From NCBI RefSeq assembly GCF_013385825.1, contig NZ_JACAPG010000008.1:1-64000 (forward strand): 64,000 nucleotides of DNA. The letters run 5' to 3'. Numbering within the stretch: position 1 is the stretch's first letter; every line of letters begins with the position of its first letter. The notes beneath the pieces were generated by a model. The model saw only the letters and a list, made by a program, of their open reading frames with translations. It was not told the DNA's origin and searched no databases. Both the position numbers and the translations under genes were made by a program. Below, in pieces: positions 1-7,693 of this stretch. This DNA is from Pseudomonas reactans. GTDB lineage: Bacteria > Pseudomonadota > Gammaproteobacteria > Pseudomonadales > Pseudomonadaceae.

Positions 1-273
1 GCTGCTGCGAAACCAGCCGCTAAGCCAGCTGCCAAAACTGCTGCTGCGAAACCAGCCGCCAAGCCAGCTGCTAAACCTGCTGCTGCAAAGCCGGCCGCCA
101 AGCCAGCCGCTAAACCTGCTGCTGCGAAACCGGCCGCCAAGCCAGCCGCTAAACCTGCTGCTGCGAAACCGGCTGCCAAGCCAGCCGCTAAACCTGCTGC
201 TGCGAAACCAGCCGCCAAGCCAGCCGCTAAACCTGCTGCTGCGAAACCAGCCGCGAAGCCAGCTGCTAAACCT
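1..273 (+). repeat. Seven tandem 39-bp repeats inside algP
   Basis: The phase is 39 bp, with units starting at 1, 40, 79, 118, 157, 196 and 235. Each encodes 13 residues, with differences mainly at third codon positions (gcc/gct/gcg, cca/ccg, aaa/aag). An eighth unit starting at 274 is degenerate. Because the array begins at base 1, the full copy number is unknown. In-frame repeats of this kind are prone to slippage without frameshift. Confidence 0.9.
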
Positions 274-450
274 GCCGCTGCAAAACCCGCTGCGAAGCCA
301 GCCGTTGCCAAGCCAGTTGCCGCGAAACCAGCACCGGCCAAGCCAGCAACGCCTGCTGCTGCCCCGGTAGCGTCCACCGCTCCAACTGCACCGGCCAGCA
401 GCGCGACTGCACCGGTAGCGCCAAGCACCACTCCAACCAGCGCTTCCTAA
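1..450 (+). CDS. algP: AlgP (AlgR3) C-terminal part, histone H1-like Lys/Pro/Ala-rich protein, 5' truncated
   Basis: The reading frame is open from base 1 and stops at TAA 448-450; the N-terminus lies outside the window. The 149 visible residues are almost only Ala, Lys and Pro. They begin as seven 13-residue units of AAAKPAAKPAAKP type, then degrade into a Pro/Ala/Thr/Ser tail ending in PTSAS. This composition is the hallmark of AlgP, the H1-like DNA-binding protein of pseudomonads first linked to alginate gene control. The positive charge fits nucleic-acid binding. The stop overlaps, tail to tail, the stop of the next gene on the other strand. AlgP repeat tracts are known to vary in copy number between strains. 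The family call is confident; any function in this organism is inferred. Confidence 0.85.
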   Translation, partial: AAAKPAAKPAAKTAAAKPAAKPAAKPAAAKPAAKPAAKPAAAKPAAKPAAKPAAAKPAAKPAAKPAAAKPAAKPAAKPAAAKPAAKPAAKPAAAKPAAKPAVAKPVAAKPAPAKPATPAAAPVASTAPTAPASSATAPVAPSTTPTSAS

Positions 451-914
451 GCGTTGGTGACCGCGACGCGCAGCTGCTGCAGCGCGTCGTGGTCAAGGTT
501 GGCGGCATCCTCAGCCGCCAGTCTTTCCAGCCACCGTTGCTGACCTCTGGCATTTTCCATCGGCCACGCTCGCGCCAGCGCTTCCAAACGCGCCAGCAAT
601 TGCCGTTCAGCCTCCAATTCCAGAGCTTTGACCCGCTCGCGCAACCTTGCCAAATCCTCATCCTGCTGCGCCAGGGTGCGCCACTGCGTGCGCACTTGTC
701 GTAACGGTTCAATCACTTGTGTCTGCCAAGGCCTGGCAATTTTTTTCAGCGCTTCTATGCGTTCGGCGGTCACTGTCACCGTGCGCTGCTCCAGCCACGC
801 GCCACACAGCAACAGGCACACATCCGCACCTCGATCCTGTAAACGAAGGCAAGCGGCTTCAACGCCTGGTCGGGCGTAGGTCGAAAGGGCAAAGCTCCAC
901 AGGTCAGCGCACAT
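447..914 (-). CDS. TIGR02444 family protein (uncharacterised)
   Basis: About 155 residues starting at ATG 912-914 (MCADLW). An in-frame TTG 24 bases upstream is less likely. The N-terminal part (LWSFALSTYARPGVEAACL) and the Cys/Leu-rich LLLCGAW stretch are typical of the TIGR02444 family, which is common in gammaproteobacteria and has no assigned function. The middle and end are charged and Leu/Arg-rich, probably helical. The gene is convergent with algP (stops overlap) and divergent from the ABC-F gene, with only about 50 bp between the two starts, so the promoters must overlap the coding ends. Confidence 0.75.
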   Translation of the reverse strand: MCADLWSFALSTYARPGVEAACLRLQDRGADVCLLLCGAWLEQRTVTVTAERIEALKKIARPWQTQVIEPLRQVRTQWRTLAQQDEDLARLRERVKALELEAERQLLARLEALARAWPMENARGQQRWLERLAAEDAANLDHDALQQLRVAVTNA

Positions 915-964
915 ATTCACACCCAAGCCAGCGGCCAACGAAGCTGGTAGACTCCGCCGCCATT

Positions 965-2875
965 ATGATCCGACTTCAAAGCCTAACATTACAGCGTGGC
1001 CCGCAACGTCTTCTCGAAGACGCCGAGCTGACCCTGCACGCCGGTCACAAAGCCGGCCTGATCGGTGCCAACGGCGCCGGCAAATCCACGTTGTTCGCCC
1101 TGTTGCTGGGTGAGCTGACCCCGGATTCCGGGGACTGCCTGCTGCCAGCCGACTGGCGCATCGCCCATATGCGCCAGGAAATCGACACCCTGGACCGTAT
1201 CGCGATCGACTACGTGCTCGATGGCGACCTGCGCCTGCGCCAGGTGCAACACGACCTGGCTGAGGCCGAGAAAGCCCAGGACGGTGCTGCCCAGGCCCGC
1301 CTGCACGCGGAACTCGACAGTGCCGACGGCTACACCGCCGACGCCCGCGCCCGCAAAATGCTCGCCGGCCTTGGCTTTACCAACGAACAGATGGACCGCC
1401 CGGTTGCTGACTTCTCCGGCGGCTGGCGCATGCGCCTTAACCTGGCCCAGGCCCTGATGTGCCCGTCGGACTTGTTGCTGCTCGACGAACCGACCAACCA
1501 CTTGGACCTCGATGCGATCCTGTGGCTGGAAGACTTCCTCAAGAGTTACCAGGGCACCTTGCTGCTGATTTCCCACGACCGGGATTTCCTCGACGCCGTG
1601 GTCGACAACATTGCCCACGTCGAACAGAAGAAAATCACGCTCTACCGTGGCGGCTACACCGCATTCGAGCGCGCTCGCGCCGAACGTCTGGCCCAGCAGC
1701 AACAGGCGTTCGAGAAGCAACAGGCGCAGCGTGCGCACATGGAAAGCTACATCGCCCGGTTCAAGGCCCAGGCCACCAAGGCCCGTCAGGCCCAGAGCCG
1801 AATCAAGGCCCTGGAACGCATGGAAGAGCTGTCGGCGGCGCACGTCGACTCGCCGTTCGACTTCGTGTTCCGCGAATCGGTGAAAATCTCCAGCCCGTTG
1901 CTGGATCTTTCCGATGCACGCCTGGGTTATGGCGACAAAACCATCCTGGAAAAAGTGAAGCTGCAACTCACACCGGGTGCGCGTATCGGTTTGCTCGGCC
2001 CCAACGGTGCGGGTAAGTCGACGCTGATCAAGAACCTGTCGGGTGAGCTGTCGCCATTGGCCGGTCGCTTGACCCGTGGCGAGAACACTGTGGTGGGCTA
2101 CTTCGCCCAGCATCAGCTGGACTCTCTCGATTCCAAGGCCAGCCCGTTGCTGCACCTGCAGCGTCTGGCGCCTACTGAGCGCGAGCAGACCCTGCGCGAC
2201 TTCCTCGGCGGTTTCGATTTCCGTGGTGCGCGCATCGACGAGCCTGTGCTGAACTTCTCCGGCGGCGAAAAAGCCCGCCTGGCCCTGGCATTGATCGCCT
2301 GGGACCGTCCGAACCTGCTGCTGCTCGACGAACCGACCAACCACCTGGACTTGGAAATGCGCCTGGCGCTGACCATGGCGCTGCAGGAGTTCAGCGGCGC
2401 GGTACTGGTGGTGTCTCACGATCGCCATTTGCTCAAAAGCACCACGGATAACTTCCTGCTGGTGGCGGACGGCAAAGTCGAGGAATTCGACGGCGACCTG
2501 GACGATTACGCGCGCTGGCTGACGGACTACCGCCTGCGCAACGCGCCGGTCAGCAACACCCCAGTCAACCCGGACAAGACCGACAAAAAGGCCCAGCGCC
2601 AGGCCGCCGCCGCCTTGCGTCAGCAACTGGCGCCGCACAAGCGTGAGGCTGACAAGCTGGAAGCCGAGCTGGGCAAGGTGCATGAGCGCTTGGCCAAGAT
2701 CGAAACCAGCCTGGGCGACAGCGCCGTCTACGAGGCCGCCCGCAAGGACGAACTGCGCGACCTGCTGGCCGAACAGGCCAAGCTCAAGGTACGCGAAGGG
2801 CAATTGGAGGAAACCTGGATGGAAGCCCTCGAACTGCTCGAAACCCTGCAAGCGGAGCTGGAGGCGCTGTCCTGA
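965..2875 (+). CDS. ABC-F family ATP-binding protein (YheS/Uup-like)
   Basis: 636 residues from ATG 965; the frame is open further upstream but that part overlaps the divergent gene and is not conserved-looking. There are two ATPase domains in tandem with Walker A motifs GANGAGKS (about 34-41) and GPNGAGKS (about 345-352), signatures FSGGWRMR and FSGGEKAR, and two LLLDEPTNHLDL Walker B/D-loops. No membrane segments are present. The inter-domain linker is charged and helical, and the C-terminal tail is a coiled coil rich in Lys, Glu and Ala. This is ABC-F architecture: cytoplasmic ATPases acting on ribosomes rather than transporters. The length matches E. coli YheS (about 637). The stop overlaps the next start by one base (TGATG), implying translational coupling to the small MscS gene. 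Confidence 0.9.
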   Translation: MIRLQSLTLQRGPQRLLEDAELTLHAGHKAGLIGANGAGKSTLFALLLGELTPDSGDCLLPADWRIAHMRQEIDTLDRIAIDYVLDGDLRLRQVQHDLAEAEKAQDGAAQARLHAELDSADGYTADARARKMLAGLGFTNEQMDRPVADFSGGWRMRLNLAQALMCPSDLLLLDEPTNHLDLDAILWLEDFLKSYQGTLLLISHDRDFLDAVVDNIAHVEQKKITLYRGGYTAFERARAERLAQQQQAFEKQQAQRAHMESYIARFKAQATKARQAQSRIKALERMEELSAAHVDSPFDFVFRESVKISSPLLDLSDARLGYGDKTILEKVKLQLTPGARIGLLGPNGAGKSTLIKNLSGELSPLAGRLTRGENTVVGYFAQHQLDSLDSKASPLLHLQRLAPTEREQTLRDFLGGFDFRGARIDEPVLNFSGGEKARLALALIAWDRPNLLLLDEPTNHLDLEMRLALTMALQEFSGAVLVVSHDRHLLKSTTDNFLLVADGKVEEFDGDLDDYARWLTDYRLRNAPVSNTPVNPDKTDKKAQRQAAAALRQQLAPHKREADKLEAELGKVHERLAKIETSLGDSAVYEAARKDELRDLLAEQAKLKVREGQLEETWMEALELLETLQAELEALS

Positions 2876-3441
2876 TGGAAGCGTTGCAGTTGCCGATTCC
2901 GACGCAGTGGGTCGAGCCCGTGTGGGTTGGCGTGCAAATCCTGCTGATCCTGCTGGCGGGTTACCTTGCCCAGCGTTTTGTCGCCAAAGGCCTGACCCGG
3001 CTGGGTGAGCGTTACCCGTTCCCGCCGCAGCTGCTGATGCCGCTGCGCGGTGGCCTGCGCTGGCTGATCATGGGCAGTGCGCTGATCTTTGTGCTGGGGC
3101 GCCTGGGTGTGTCCGCCACGGTGTTGTGGACGGCGTTGTCGGGGTTTGTCGCGGTTGCCGCCGTGGCGTTCTTCGCCATGTGGTCGGTGCTGTCCAACCT
3201 GCTGTGCGCCATTCTGATCTTTACCGTCGGGCCGTTTCGCCTGGGTGATATTGTTGAATTGGTGGATACCGTCGACAAACCGGGCGTGAAGGGCCGGGTC
3301 GTGGCAATCAATCTGCTCTACACCACGTTGGTCGAAGTGGCAGAGGCCGGTACCGACAGCGCAATGGTGCAAGTGCCCAACAGCCTGTTCTTTCAGCGTT
3401 CTGTGCGACGTTGGCCCGGCACTCCTCTATCTCCTCTGTAG
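2875..3441 (+). CDS. Small MscS-type mechanosensitive channel family protein
   Basis: 188 residues starting at the ATG that overlaps the previous stop. Three hydrophobic segments occupy roughly residues 15-35, 60-75 and 80-120. They are followed by an MscS beta-domain core: FRLGDIVEL, a Gly/Val turn (KGRVVAINLLYTTLVE), and VQVPNSLFFQRSVRRW, the family's late-motif equivalent of PNS/N. It would sit in the inner membrane and release pressure at osmotic downshock. The protein ends shortly after this motif, without the large C-terminal vestibule of full-length MscS. The stop codon (3439-3441) lies inside a REP element that starts at 3437, so the C-terminus may have been cut or remodelled by REP insertion. 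Confidence 0.75.
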   Translation: MEALQLPIPTQWVEPVWVGVQILLILLAGYLAQRFVAKGLTRLGERYPFPPQLLMPLRGGLRWLIMGSALIFVLGRLGVSATVLWTALSGFVAVAAVAFFAMWSVLSNLLCAILIFTVGPFRLGDIVELVDTVDKPGVKGRVVAINLLYTTLVEVAEAGTDSAMVQVPNSLFFQRSVRRWPGTPLSPL

Positions 3442-3538
3442 GAGCGAGCTTGCTCGCGAAGGATCGTCAACGATAACGCAGCGCATTCAGTTGGCTCGCA
3501 TCGCCTGTGGGTTTTTCGCGAGCAAGCTCGCTCCTACA
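3437..3538. repeat. REPIN, TGTAGGAGCGAGC type (inverted REP pair)
   Basis: The left arm (3437-3460) and right arm (3515-3538) are exact reverse complements, each a small hairpin around GCGAGCTTGCTCGC. They flank a spacer of about 54 bp. The element lies between mscS and lysE and supplies the stop codon of the former. The spacer shares the string CGTCAACGATAACGC with the element at 43329-43428, so the two derive from the same REPIN lineage. Confidence 0.9.
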
Positions 3539-3612
3539 AAAAATCTATAGCCAGCCTTTGGTCGGCGGAGTTAGCTTAAGGCACAACAGCAAACTCCCTC
3601 CTGAGGTGTGCA

Positions 3613-4245
3613 ATGGCACTCGATACGTGGCTGGCCTTTTTCCTGGCCAGTTGGATCATCTCCCTTTCCCCCGGCGCCGGCGCTATCGCCTCGATGTCCA
3701 GCGGCCTGCAATACGGTTTTCTGCGCGGTTACTGGAACGCCATTGGCCTGCAACTTGGGCTGGCAATGCAGATTGCCGTCGTCGCTTGCGGCCTGGGTGC
3801 CATTCTGGCGACGTCGTCCACCGCGTTTTATGCGATCAAATGGTTTGGCGTGGCGTACCTGGTGTACCTGGCCATCAAACAATGGCGCGCCTTGCCCATG
3901 GACATGACTGATGACGCGGCGGTGCGCCCGATCGGCAAGCCGATGGCGATGATGTTCCGTGGTTTTCTGGTCAATGCCAGCAACCCCAAGGCCCTGGTGT
4001 TCATGCTGGCGGTGCTGCCGCAGTTCGTGAACCCGCAGGCGCCGCTGCTGACCCAGTACCTGATCCTGGGGGCGACGATGATCTGCGTCGATATGGTGGT
4101 GATGGCGGGCTATACGGGGTTGGCGTCGAAGGTATTGCGCCTGTTGCGTACGCCTAAGCAGCAAAAACGCATGAACCGTACGTTTGCCGGGTTGTTTGTT
4201 GGGGCTGCCGGCTTTCTCGCCAGCCTTCATCGCGCGACCGCGTAA
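3613..4245 (+). CDS. LysE family amino-acid exporter (RhtB-like)
   Basis: 210 residues starting at ATG 3613, with GAGG 7 bases upstream. It has about six hydrophobic segments. The family motif LSPGAGAIASMSSGLQYG is at about residues 19-36, and the later NASNPKALVFMLAVLPQF motif is at about 119-136. LysE/RhtB proteins are inner-membrane exporters of amino acids such as lysine, threonine or homoserine, driven by the proton gradient. The substrate cannot be read from the sequence. The gene stands alone, bounded by a REPIN upstream and a hairpin downstream. Confidence 0.85.
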   Translation: MALDTWLAFFLASWIISLSPGAGAIASMSSGLQYGFLRGYWNAIGLQLGLAMQIAVVACGLGAILATSSTAFYAIKWFGVAYLVYLAIKQWRALPMDMTDDAAVRPIGKPMAMMFRGFLVNASNPKALVFMLAVLPQFVNPQAPLLTQYLILGATMICVDMVVMAGYTGLASKVLRLLRTPKQQKRMNRTFAGLFVGAAGFLASLHRATA

Positions 4246-4250
4246 CCGTT

Positions 4251-4276
4251 GTAGGAGCCGGCAAGCCGGCTCCTAC
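4251..4276. repeat. Single REP-like hairpin between convergent genes
   Basis: A perfect 12-bp inverted repeat, GTAGGAGCCGGC / GCCGGCTCCTAC, around an AA loop. It lies between the convergent stops of lysE and the envelope operon. There is no clear T tract on either strand, so it is better read as a solo REP than as a canonical terminator, although it may stabilise both mRNA ends. Confidence 0.75.
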
Positions 4277-4281
4277 GGGGT

Positions 4282-5022
4282 TCAACGCAGGATTCTGGGT
4301 GCTTCATCCCTTGGCAGGTTGTTGCGCAGCACCGGCTTGCCCGGGTCTTGATACCCGCCCCCCAATTGCTCCGCCAACTGCCGCGCCACATCCTCACCCA
4401 GCGCTTTCGACACGTCCTTCACCACACGCGGCCGGTTCAGGCTCACGCGCACATCGCGGCTGTTCACCAGCTTGGTGTCCTGGCCTTCGCCCATGGCGGT
4501 GAACGCCGAGGTTATCTCGTAGGTGCGCGTATTGATCAGGCTGAAATCCGCCACCAGTGTCAGACCCAGCACGGCCGAGTAGCTGTTGGTGTGGTCCAGG
4601 GCGTTGATGTCCTGGGTGAAGTCGATGTCCGACAAGGTGCCAAACAGCACGTAGTCGGCGCCCTTGAAGTGACCGGCCTTGATGCGCTTGATCACGTCGT
4701 AGACGTCACCCTTGGCATCTGCGGTGTAAGGCGTGCCTTGCACCAGCTGGAACTGACGCGACTTGAGAATCTCGCCCTTGATGTCACCGCTGAATTTGCG
4801 CAGCTCGGTCTGTTCGATATAGCTGGTACGGCTTTCGTACTCGCTGTAGTTCGACGCACCGCTGGCGTGGTGGCTGCTTGCCTGGAAGTTGTTGCTGGCC
4901 GATACTTGGTGGATGTATTCCTCGACCCGCGCCTCGTAGGCCAGGTCGGTCACCGCGATCTTCGGGGCGGCCGAGGCGCCAAAGGCGCACAGCAGGCCGA
5001 TCATGCCGATCCATGCACGCAT
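4282..5022 (-). CDS. Periplasmic CsgG/LpoB-like protein, last gene of envelope operon
   Basis: 246 residues with a signal peptide ending about ...AFGASA-AP, lacking a lipobox cysteine. The mature part starts KIAVTDLAYE and later has VKDVSKALGEDVARQLAEQL. The pattern of an N-terminal IAV.D strand, a central DYVLFGTLSDID strand and a Val-rich LVADFSLINTRTYEI strand resembles the CsgG/LpoB alpha-beta fold. It is the fourth gene of an operon encoding COG3014, YcfL and LpoB homologues, 3 bp after lpoB. It may be a periplasmic partner of the upstream lipoproteins. The precise role is unknown; the fold assignment is inference. Confidence 0.6.
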   Translation of the reverse strand: MRAWIGMIGLLCAFGASAAPKIAVTDLAYEARVEEYIHQVSASNNFQASSHHASGASNYSEYESRTSYIEQTELRKFSGDIKGEILKSRQFQLVQGTPYTADAKGDVYDVIKRIKAGHFKGADYVLFGTLSDIDFTQDINALDHTNSYSAVLGLTLVADFSLINTRTYEITSAFTAMGEGQDTKLVNSRDVRVSLNRPRVVKDVSKALGEDVARQLAEQLGGGYQDPGKPVLRNNLPRDEAPRILR

Positions 5023-5025
5023 TGC

Positions 5026-5613
5026 TTAGCGCTCCGTGGTCTTGCGGATTTCTTTTTCGTCCATCCATTCGGCCAGGCCGCTCTCGACGTCGACCAGTTG
5101 CAGGCTGAATTTGTAGAACACGTCCTTGTAGTCCGAGCTGCGCTTGACGATGGAGCTGATGGAGCCTTCCAGGCGGTACTTGGCGGCGACCATGTTGCCG
5201 GTCTTGCTGACGGTGGACTTCTTGTACAGGCCGCTCTGGTTCTGCAGCTTGAGCTGATCGACCTGGCTCTGCATGTCGGTGTTGTCGCTGGCGAAGCGGG
5301 CGGTGCCGGTCTTCATCAACTGGGTCTTGATCGACGTGGTGATCTCGCGAGTGTCGATGTACTCGCTGGTCTTGTTCTTCACGTCATACACCTGCACCAC
5401 CGGGCGACCTTGCAAGATGCCGGACTGGGCCAGGGAGCGGGTCATGCTTTCGGCGATCATCTGCAGGTCGGTGGAGCCGAACTCGTTGGTCACCGTTTCC
5501 ACGGCTTTGGTATCGCCGTAGCTGATGTTCTTGCTGCCCAGTACGGGCGAGGTGTTGGAGCAGCCGCTGGCCAGCAGGGCAACCACGGCGAGCATCGAGA
5601 AGCGTGCAAACAT
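5026..5613 (-). CDS. lpoB: LpoB-like penicillin-binding-protein activator lipoprotein
   Basis: 195 residues from ATG 5613. A lipoprotein signal with lipobox LASGC places the acylated cysteine at 18. The mature region has the LpoB/COG3417 pattern: ISYGDTKAVETVTNEFGSTDLQMIAESM, then VVQVYDVKNKTSEYIDTREIT and AKYRLEGSISSI. E. coli LpoB is an outer-membrane lipoprotein that activates the peptidoglycan synthase PBP1b, and its gene follows ycfL as here. Pseudomonads are reported to use a different PBP1b activator (LpoP), so the actual job of this homologue is open. Confidence 0.75.
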   Translation of the reverse strand: MFARFSMLAVVALLASGCSNTSPVLGSKNISYGDTKAVETVTNEFGSTDLQMIAESMTRSLAQSGILQGRPVVQVYDVKNKTSEYIDTREITTSIKTQLMKTGTARFASDNTDMQSQVDQLKLQNQSGLYKKSTVSKTGNMVAAKYRLEGSISSIVKRSSDYKDVFYKFSLQLVDVESGLAEWMDEKEIRKTTER

Positions 5614-5648
5614 GGGGAATTCTCTCTGAAACGTAAAAGGGGAACGGC

Positions 5649-6020
5649 TCAAGGCGTCTTCACTTCAAGGCGGAAGTCCGCCGCCTGGGGCAGGTTGGCA
5701 ATGGCCGGCAGGAAGGTCGCCTGGTTGGCGTACAGGTTCAGTACTTTCCAGGTTTCTTCGTCGCCCACCGGGAAGCCGTCAGCGCCCAGCCAGGCGAAGC
5801 GGTAATACATCGTCTGGTTGCTGCTGGTGATGTTGCTCAACTGCACCTTGGCGGTGAGGAAGCCGTTCTCGCGCGCAACGCGAATGGCACCGACGGCGAT
5901 GCCCTTGAACTTGCCCATCACCACGATTTTGCTGGCGGCGCTGCCAGGCTCCGGCGGTGGCGGGGTGGCGCAGCCGGCCAGCAGGACCAGCGCCAGGACG
6001 CCGAGGATGAAATGACGCAT
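5649..6020 (-). CDS. YcfL family lipoprotein (DUF1425)
   Basis: 123 residues from ATG 6020; longer frames upstream run into the previous gene. A lipoprotein signal with LLAGC puts the lipid-carrying cysteine at 17, followed by a Pro-rich linker. The mature part contains a small beta-sandwich-like segment (KVQLSNITSSNQTMYYRFAW, then GFPVGDEETWKVLNL and an aromatic ATFLPAIA stretch) typical of DUF1425/YcfL. It lies directly upstream of lpoB as in enterobacteria. The function is unknown; the conserved pairing suggests an envelope role tied to LpoB. Confidence 0.75.
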   Translation of the reverse strand: MRHFILGVLALVLLAGCATPPPPEPGSAASKIVVMGKFKGIAVGAIRVARENGFLTAKVQLSNITSSNQTMYYRFAWLGADGFPVGDEETWKVLNLYANQATFLPAIANLPQAADFRLEVKTP

Positions 6021-6030
6021 AGCGTGCTCC

Positions 6031-7425
6031 TTAAGGTTGTTTGAGGGCGATGGCCTGGGTGGCGGTGCTCGGCACCACATGGGCGGCCAGGCCACCGGCG
6101 AATACCTGGTTGCCAACCACGCGCAGGGTGATCACCTGATAACGCTGGTCAGCCTTGACCGTCACCAACGTGCCGCCCAGGGCGTTGGGCAGGCTGATCT
6201 GGTGCTCGCCGTGCTTGAGGCGCAGGCGCGTCACCTGGGTCATGTCCGGCAGGGTGCGCCAGGTGCGGGTGTCGGCGCCTTCGGTGACCGCCGAGGCGAT
6301 ACCGAGCACCAGGCCCGCCATGGGATTGGTCTTGTTCAGGTTGTTTTGTGCCACGCCACGGGTGACGGCACGCACGGTGGTGCGCAGGATGATCCCCGGC
6401 ATGTCGTCGCGCAGCGCACGGCGGGACATGGCCGTGGTGCTGTTGAGTGCGGTGAGGTTCTGTTGCTGGCCGTCGACACCGATCTGGGCGAAAGTCGCGG
6501 TGGACGTATCGGCCTTGATCACTGGGAACGACAGCGGGGTGATCACCAGATTGCCGTTGATCGGGATCGGAATCGGCAGGCGAATCGAGTCGCGGGCCGG
6601 CGCCAGGCCACTTTGCACCACGATCAGCACATCGGTTTCATCGGTGCCGACCTTGGATTTGTCCAGGTCCAGCAGGGCCTGTTCCAGCAAGGGGGTATTG
6701 GGGCGCAACTCGGCCGCCTTGCGGTAACCGGGGGCCGCCAGGTCCTTCTCGCCCAGTGCTTCGTAGACGAAACCGGCCAGGTAATGGCTGAACGCGCTTT
6801 GGTAGCTGTTCTTCAGGCCGACCACTTCCGGCGCGTCGAGGGCTGCTACCGGATAGCCGCTCAGGTCTTTCATCTGGGTGGTCACGCCTTCACGCTCGGC
6901 TTCGTCCTCGCGCTTGAGGTATTCCTTATCGCGCAGGTCCGCTATCACCGCTTCGCGTTCGTGGGTCTTCTTGATCTCGGTGCGCGCGCCATCGAAGTCG
7001 TTCAAGGCCAGCAGGTTCAGGGCCATCTGCGTGGTCAGCATGACCTTTTCGTAGTCATAGCCTTCGTAGCGACGCACCTTGTCGTTGGCGAGGAAACTGC
7101 CGAACTGGGCCAGGTATTTGGCGCTGTCGAACTTGACCGCCTCTTCCCATTTGTAGACTTGCAGATCAGCACTGCGCCACGCGGTCTGACTCCCCGTCAA
7201 ATCACCCTTGGCCCGCAGCAACTCACCCTTCTCGAAGAAATAGAGCAAGTCCTTGTCTTCACCGCTGTTGTTCTTTTCCAGCAGCGTCAACGCCGCGTCG
7301 ACATTCCCGGTGACCAACTGCTGATTGGTCGCCTGCAACTCGGTGTCATAGCTGCGGAACATCGAACAGCCCGACAATAACGTTACCGCCGAGAGCGCAA
7401 GCAAAGGTAAAGCGCGAAATGCCAT
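6031..7425 (-). CDS. COG3014 family lipoprotein, first gene of envelope operon
   Basis: 464 residues from ATG 7425. A lipobox (LLSGC) places the modified cysteine at 20. The first half looks like an alpha-helical, TPR-like repeat region (NVDAALTLLEKNNSGEDKD, later LALNDFDGARTEI and YEALGEKDLAAPGYRKAAEL). The second half is beta-rich with repeated Val/Thr/Gly strands. It heads a four-gene operon: COG3014 - YcfL (10 bp gap) - LpoB - CsgG-like. A sigma70-like promoter lies about 90 bp upstream. The family is known from genomes but has no established function. Coupling with an LpoB homologue suggests cell-wall synthesis or lipoprotein-complex assembly. Confidence 0.75.
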   Translation of the reverse strand: MAFRALPLLALSAVTLLSGCSMFRSYDTELQATNQQLVTGNVDAALTLLEKNNSGEDKDLLYFFEKGELLRAKGDLTGSQTAWRSADLQVYKWEEAVKFDSAKYLAQFGSFLANDKVRRYEGYDYEKVMLTTQMALNLLALNDFDGARTEIKKTHEREAVIADLRDKEYLKREDEAEREGVTTQMKDLSGYPVAALDAPEVVGLKNSYQSAFSHYLAGFVYEALGEKDLAAPGYRKAAELRPNTPLLEQALLDLDKSKVGTDETDVLIVVQSGLAPARDSIRLPIPIPINGNLVITPLSFPVIKADTSTATFAQIGVDGQQQNLTALNSTTAMSRRALRDDMPGIILRTTVRAVTRGVAQNNLNKTNPMAGLVLGIASAVTEGADTRTWRTLPDMTQVTRLRLKHGEHQISLPNALGGTLVTVKADQRYQVITLRVVGNQVFAGGLAAHVVPSTATQAIALKQP

Positions 7426-7515
7426 GCAGCCTTCTTCCCTGAAAGTAGTAACCGATGTGGTAATTCCTCATAAAAACGAGGAACGAAATTCCCTTTCGCA
7501 CTAACAGGGCGCGGC

Positions 7516-7543
7516 ATTATAAGCGCCATTACTGGCAAAACAA
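7516..7543 (-). promoter_or_regulatory. Sigma70-like promoter for the COG3014-lpoB operon
   Basis: Read on the minus strand, TTGTTT (7538-7543), 16 bp, then a perfect TATAAT (7516-7521). It precedes the operon start at 7425 and leaves an untranslated leader of about 85 bases. Confidence 0.55.
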
Positions 7544-7631
7544 TGGCTATTTGCCCGACGAAGTCGCCCAATGCGCCACTAGTCCGCTTCTAAAAATGCC
7601 TCGCTTTTACCAACGACAAATCACTTACGCC

Positions 7632-7659
7632 TTGAGTCAAACCCTTTAAGCCTTAACAA
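7632..7659 (+). promoter_or_regulatory. Possible promoter for the cytochrome c/FTR1 gene
   Basis: TTGAGT (7632-7637), 16 bp, TAACAA (7654-7659), placed 34 bases before the ATG. It is a moderate match only. No convincing Fur box is visible in the 268-bp divergent intergenic region, although iron control would be expected. Confidence 0.3.
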
Positions 7660-7693
7660 TGTGTTACTTCGTATTTCCATTTGAGATTCGTTC

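Noticed and set aside
1..273. Regular 39-bp repeats suggestive of a CRISPR array
   Set aside because: The units are contiguous, coding and without unique spacers; they encode the AlgP tail.
989..2851. 620-codon open frame antisense to the ABC-F gene
   Set aside because: It mirrors the real gene, has no recognisable family pattern and is expected in GC-rich DNA. The same holds for the long antisense frames over ppk, the lpo operon, rho and ubiD.
7383..7571. 62-codon minus-strand frame upstream of the COG3014 gene
   Set aside because: It overlaps the promoter and the real start in another frame, and has no ribosome site or conserved features.
7426..7693. Fur box before the FTR1 permease
   Set aside because: No 19-mer in the interval comes close to the consensus, despite the expectation of iron control.
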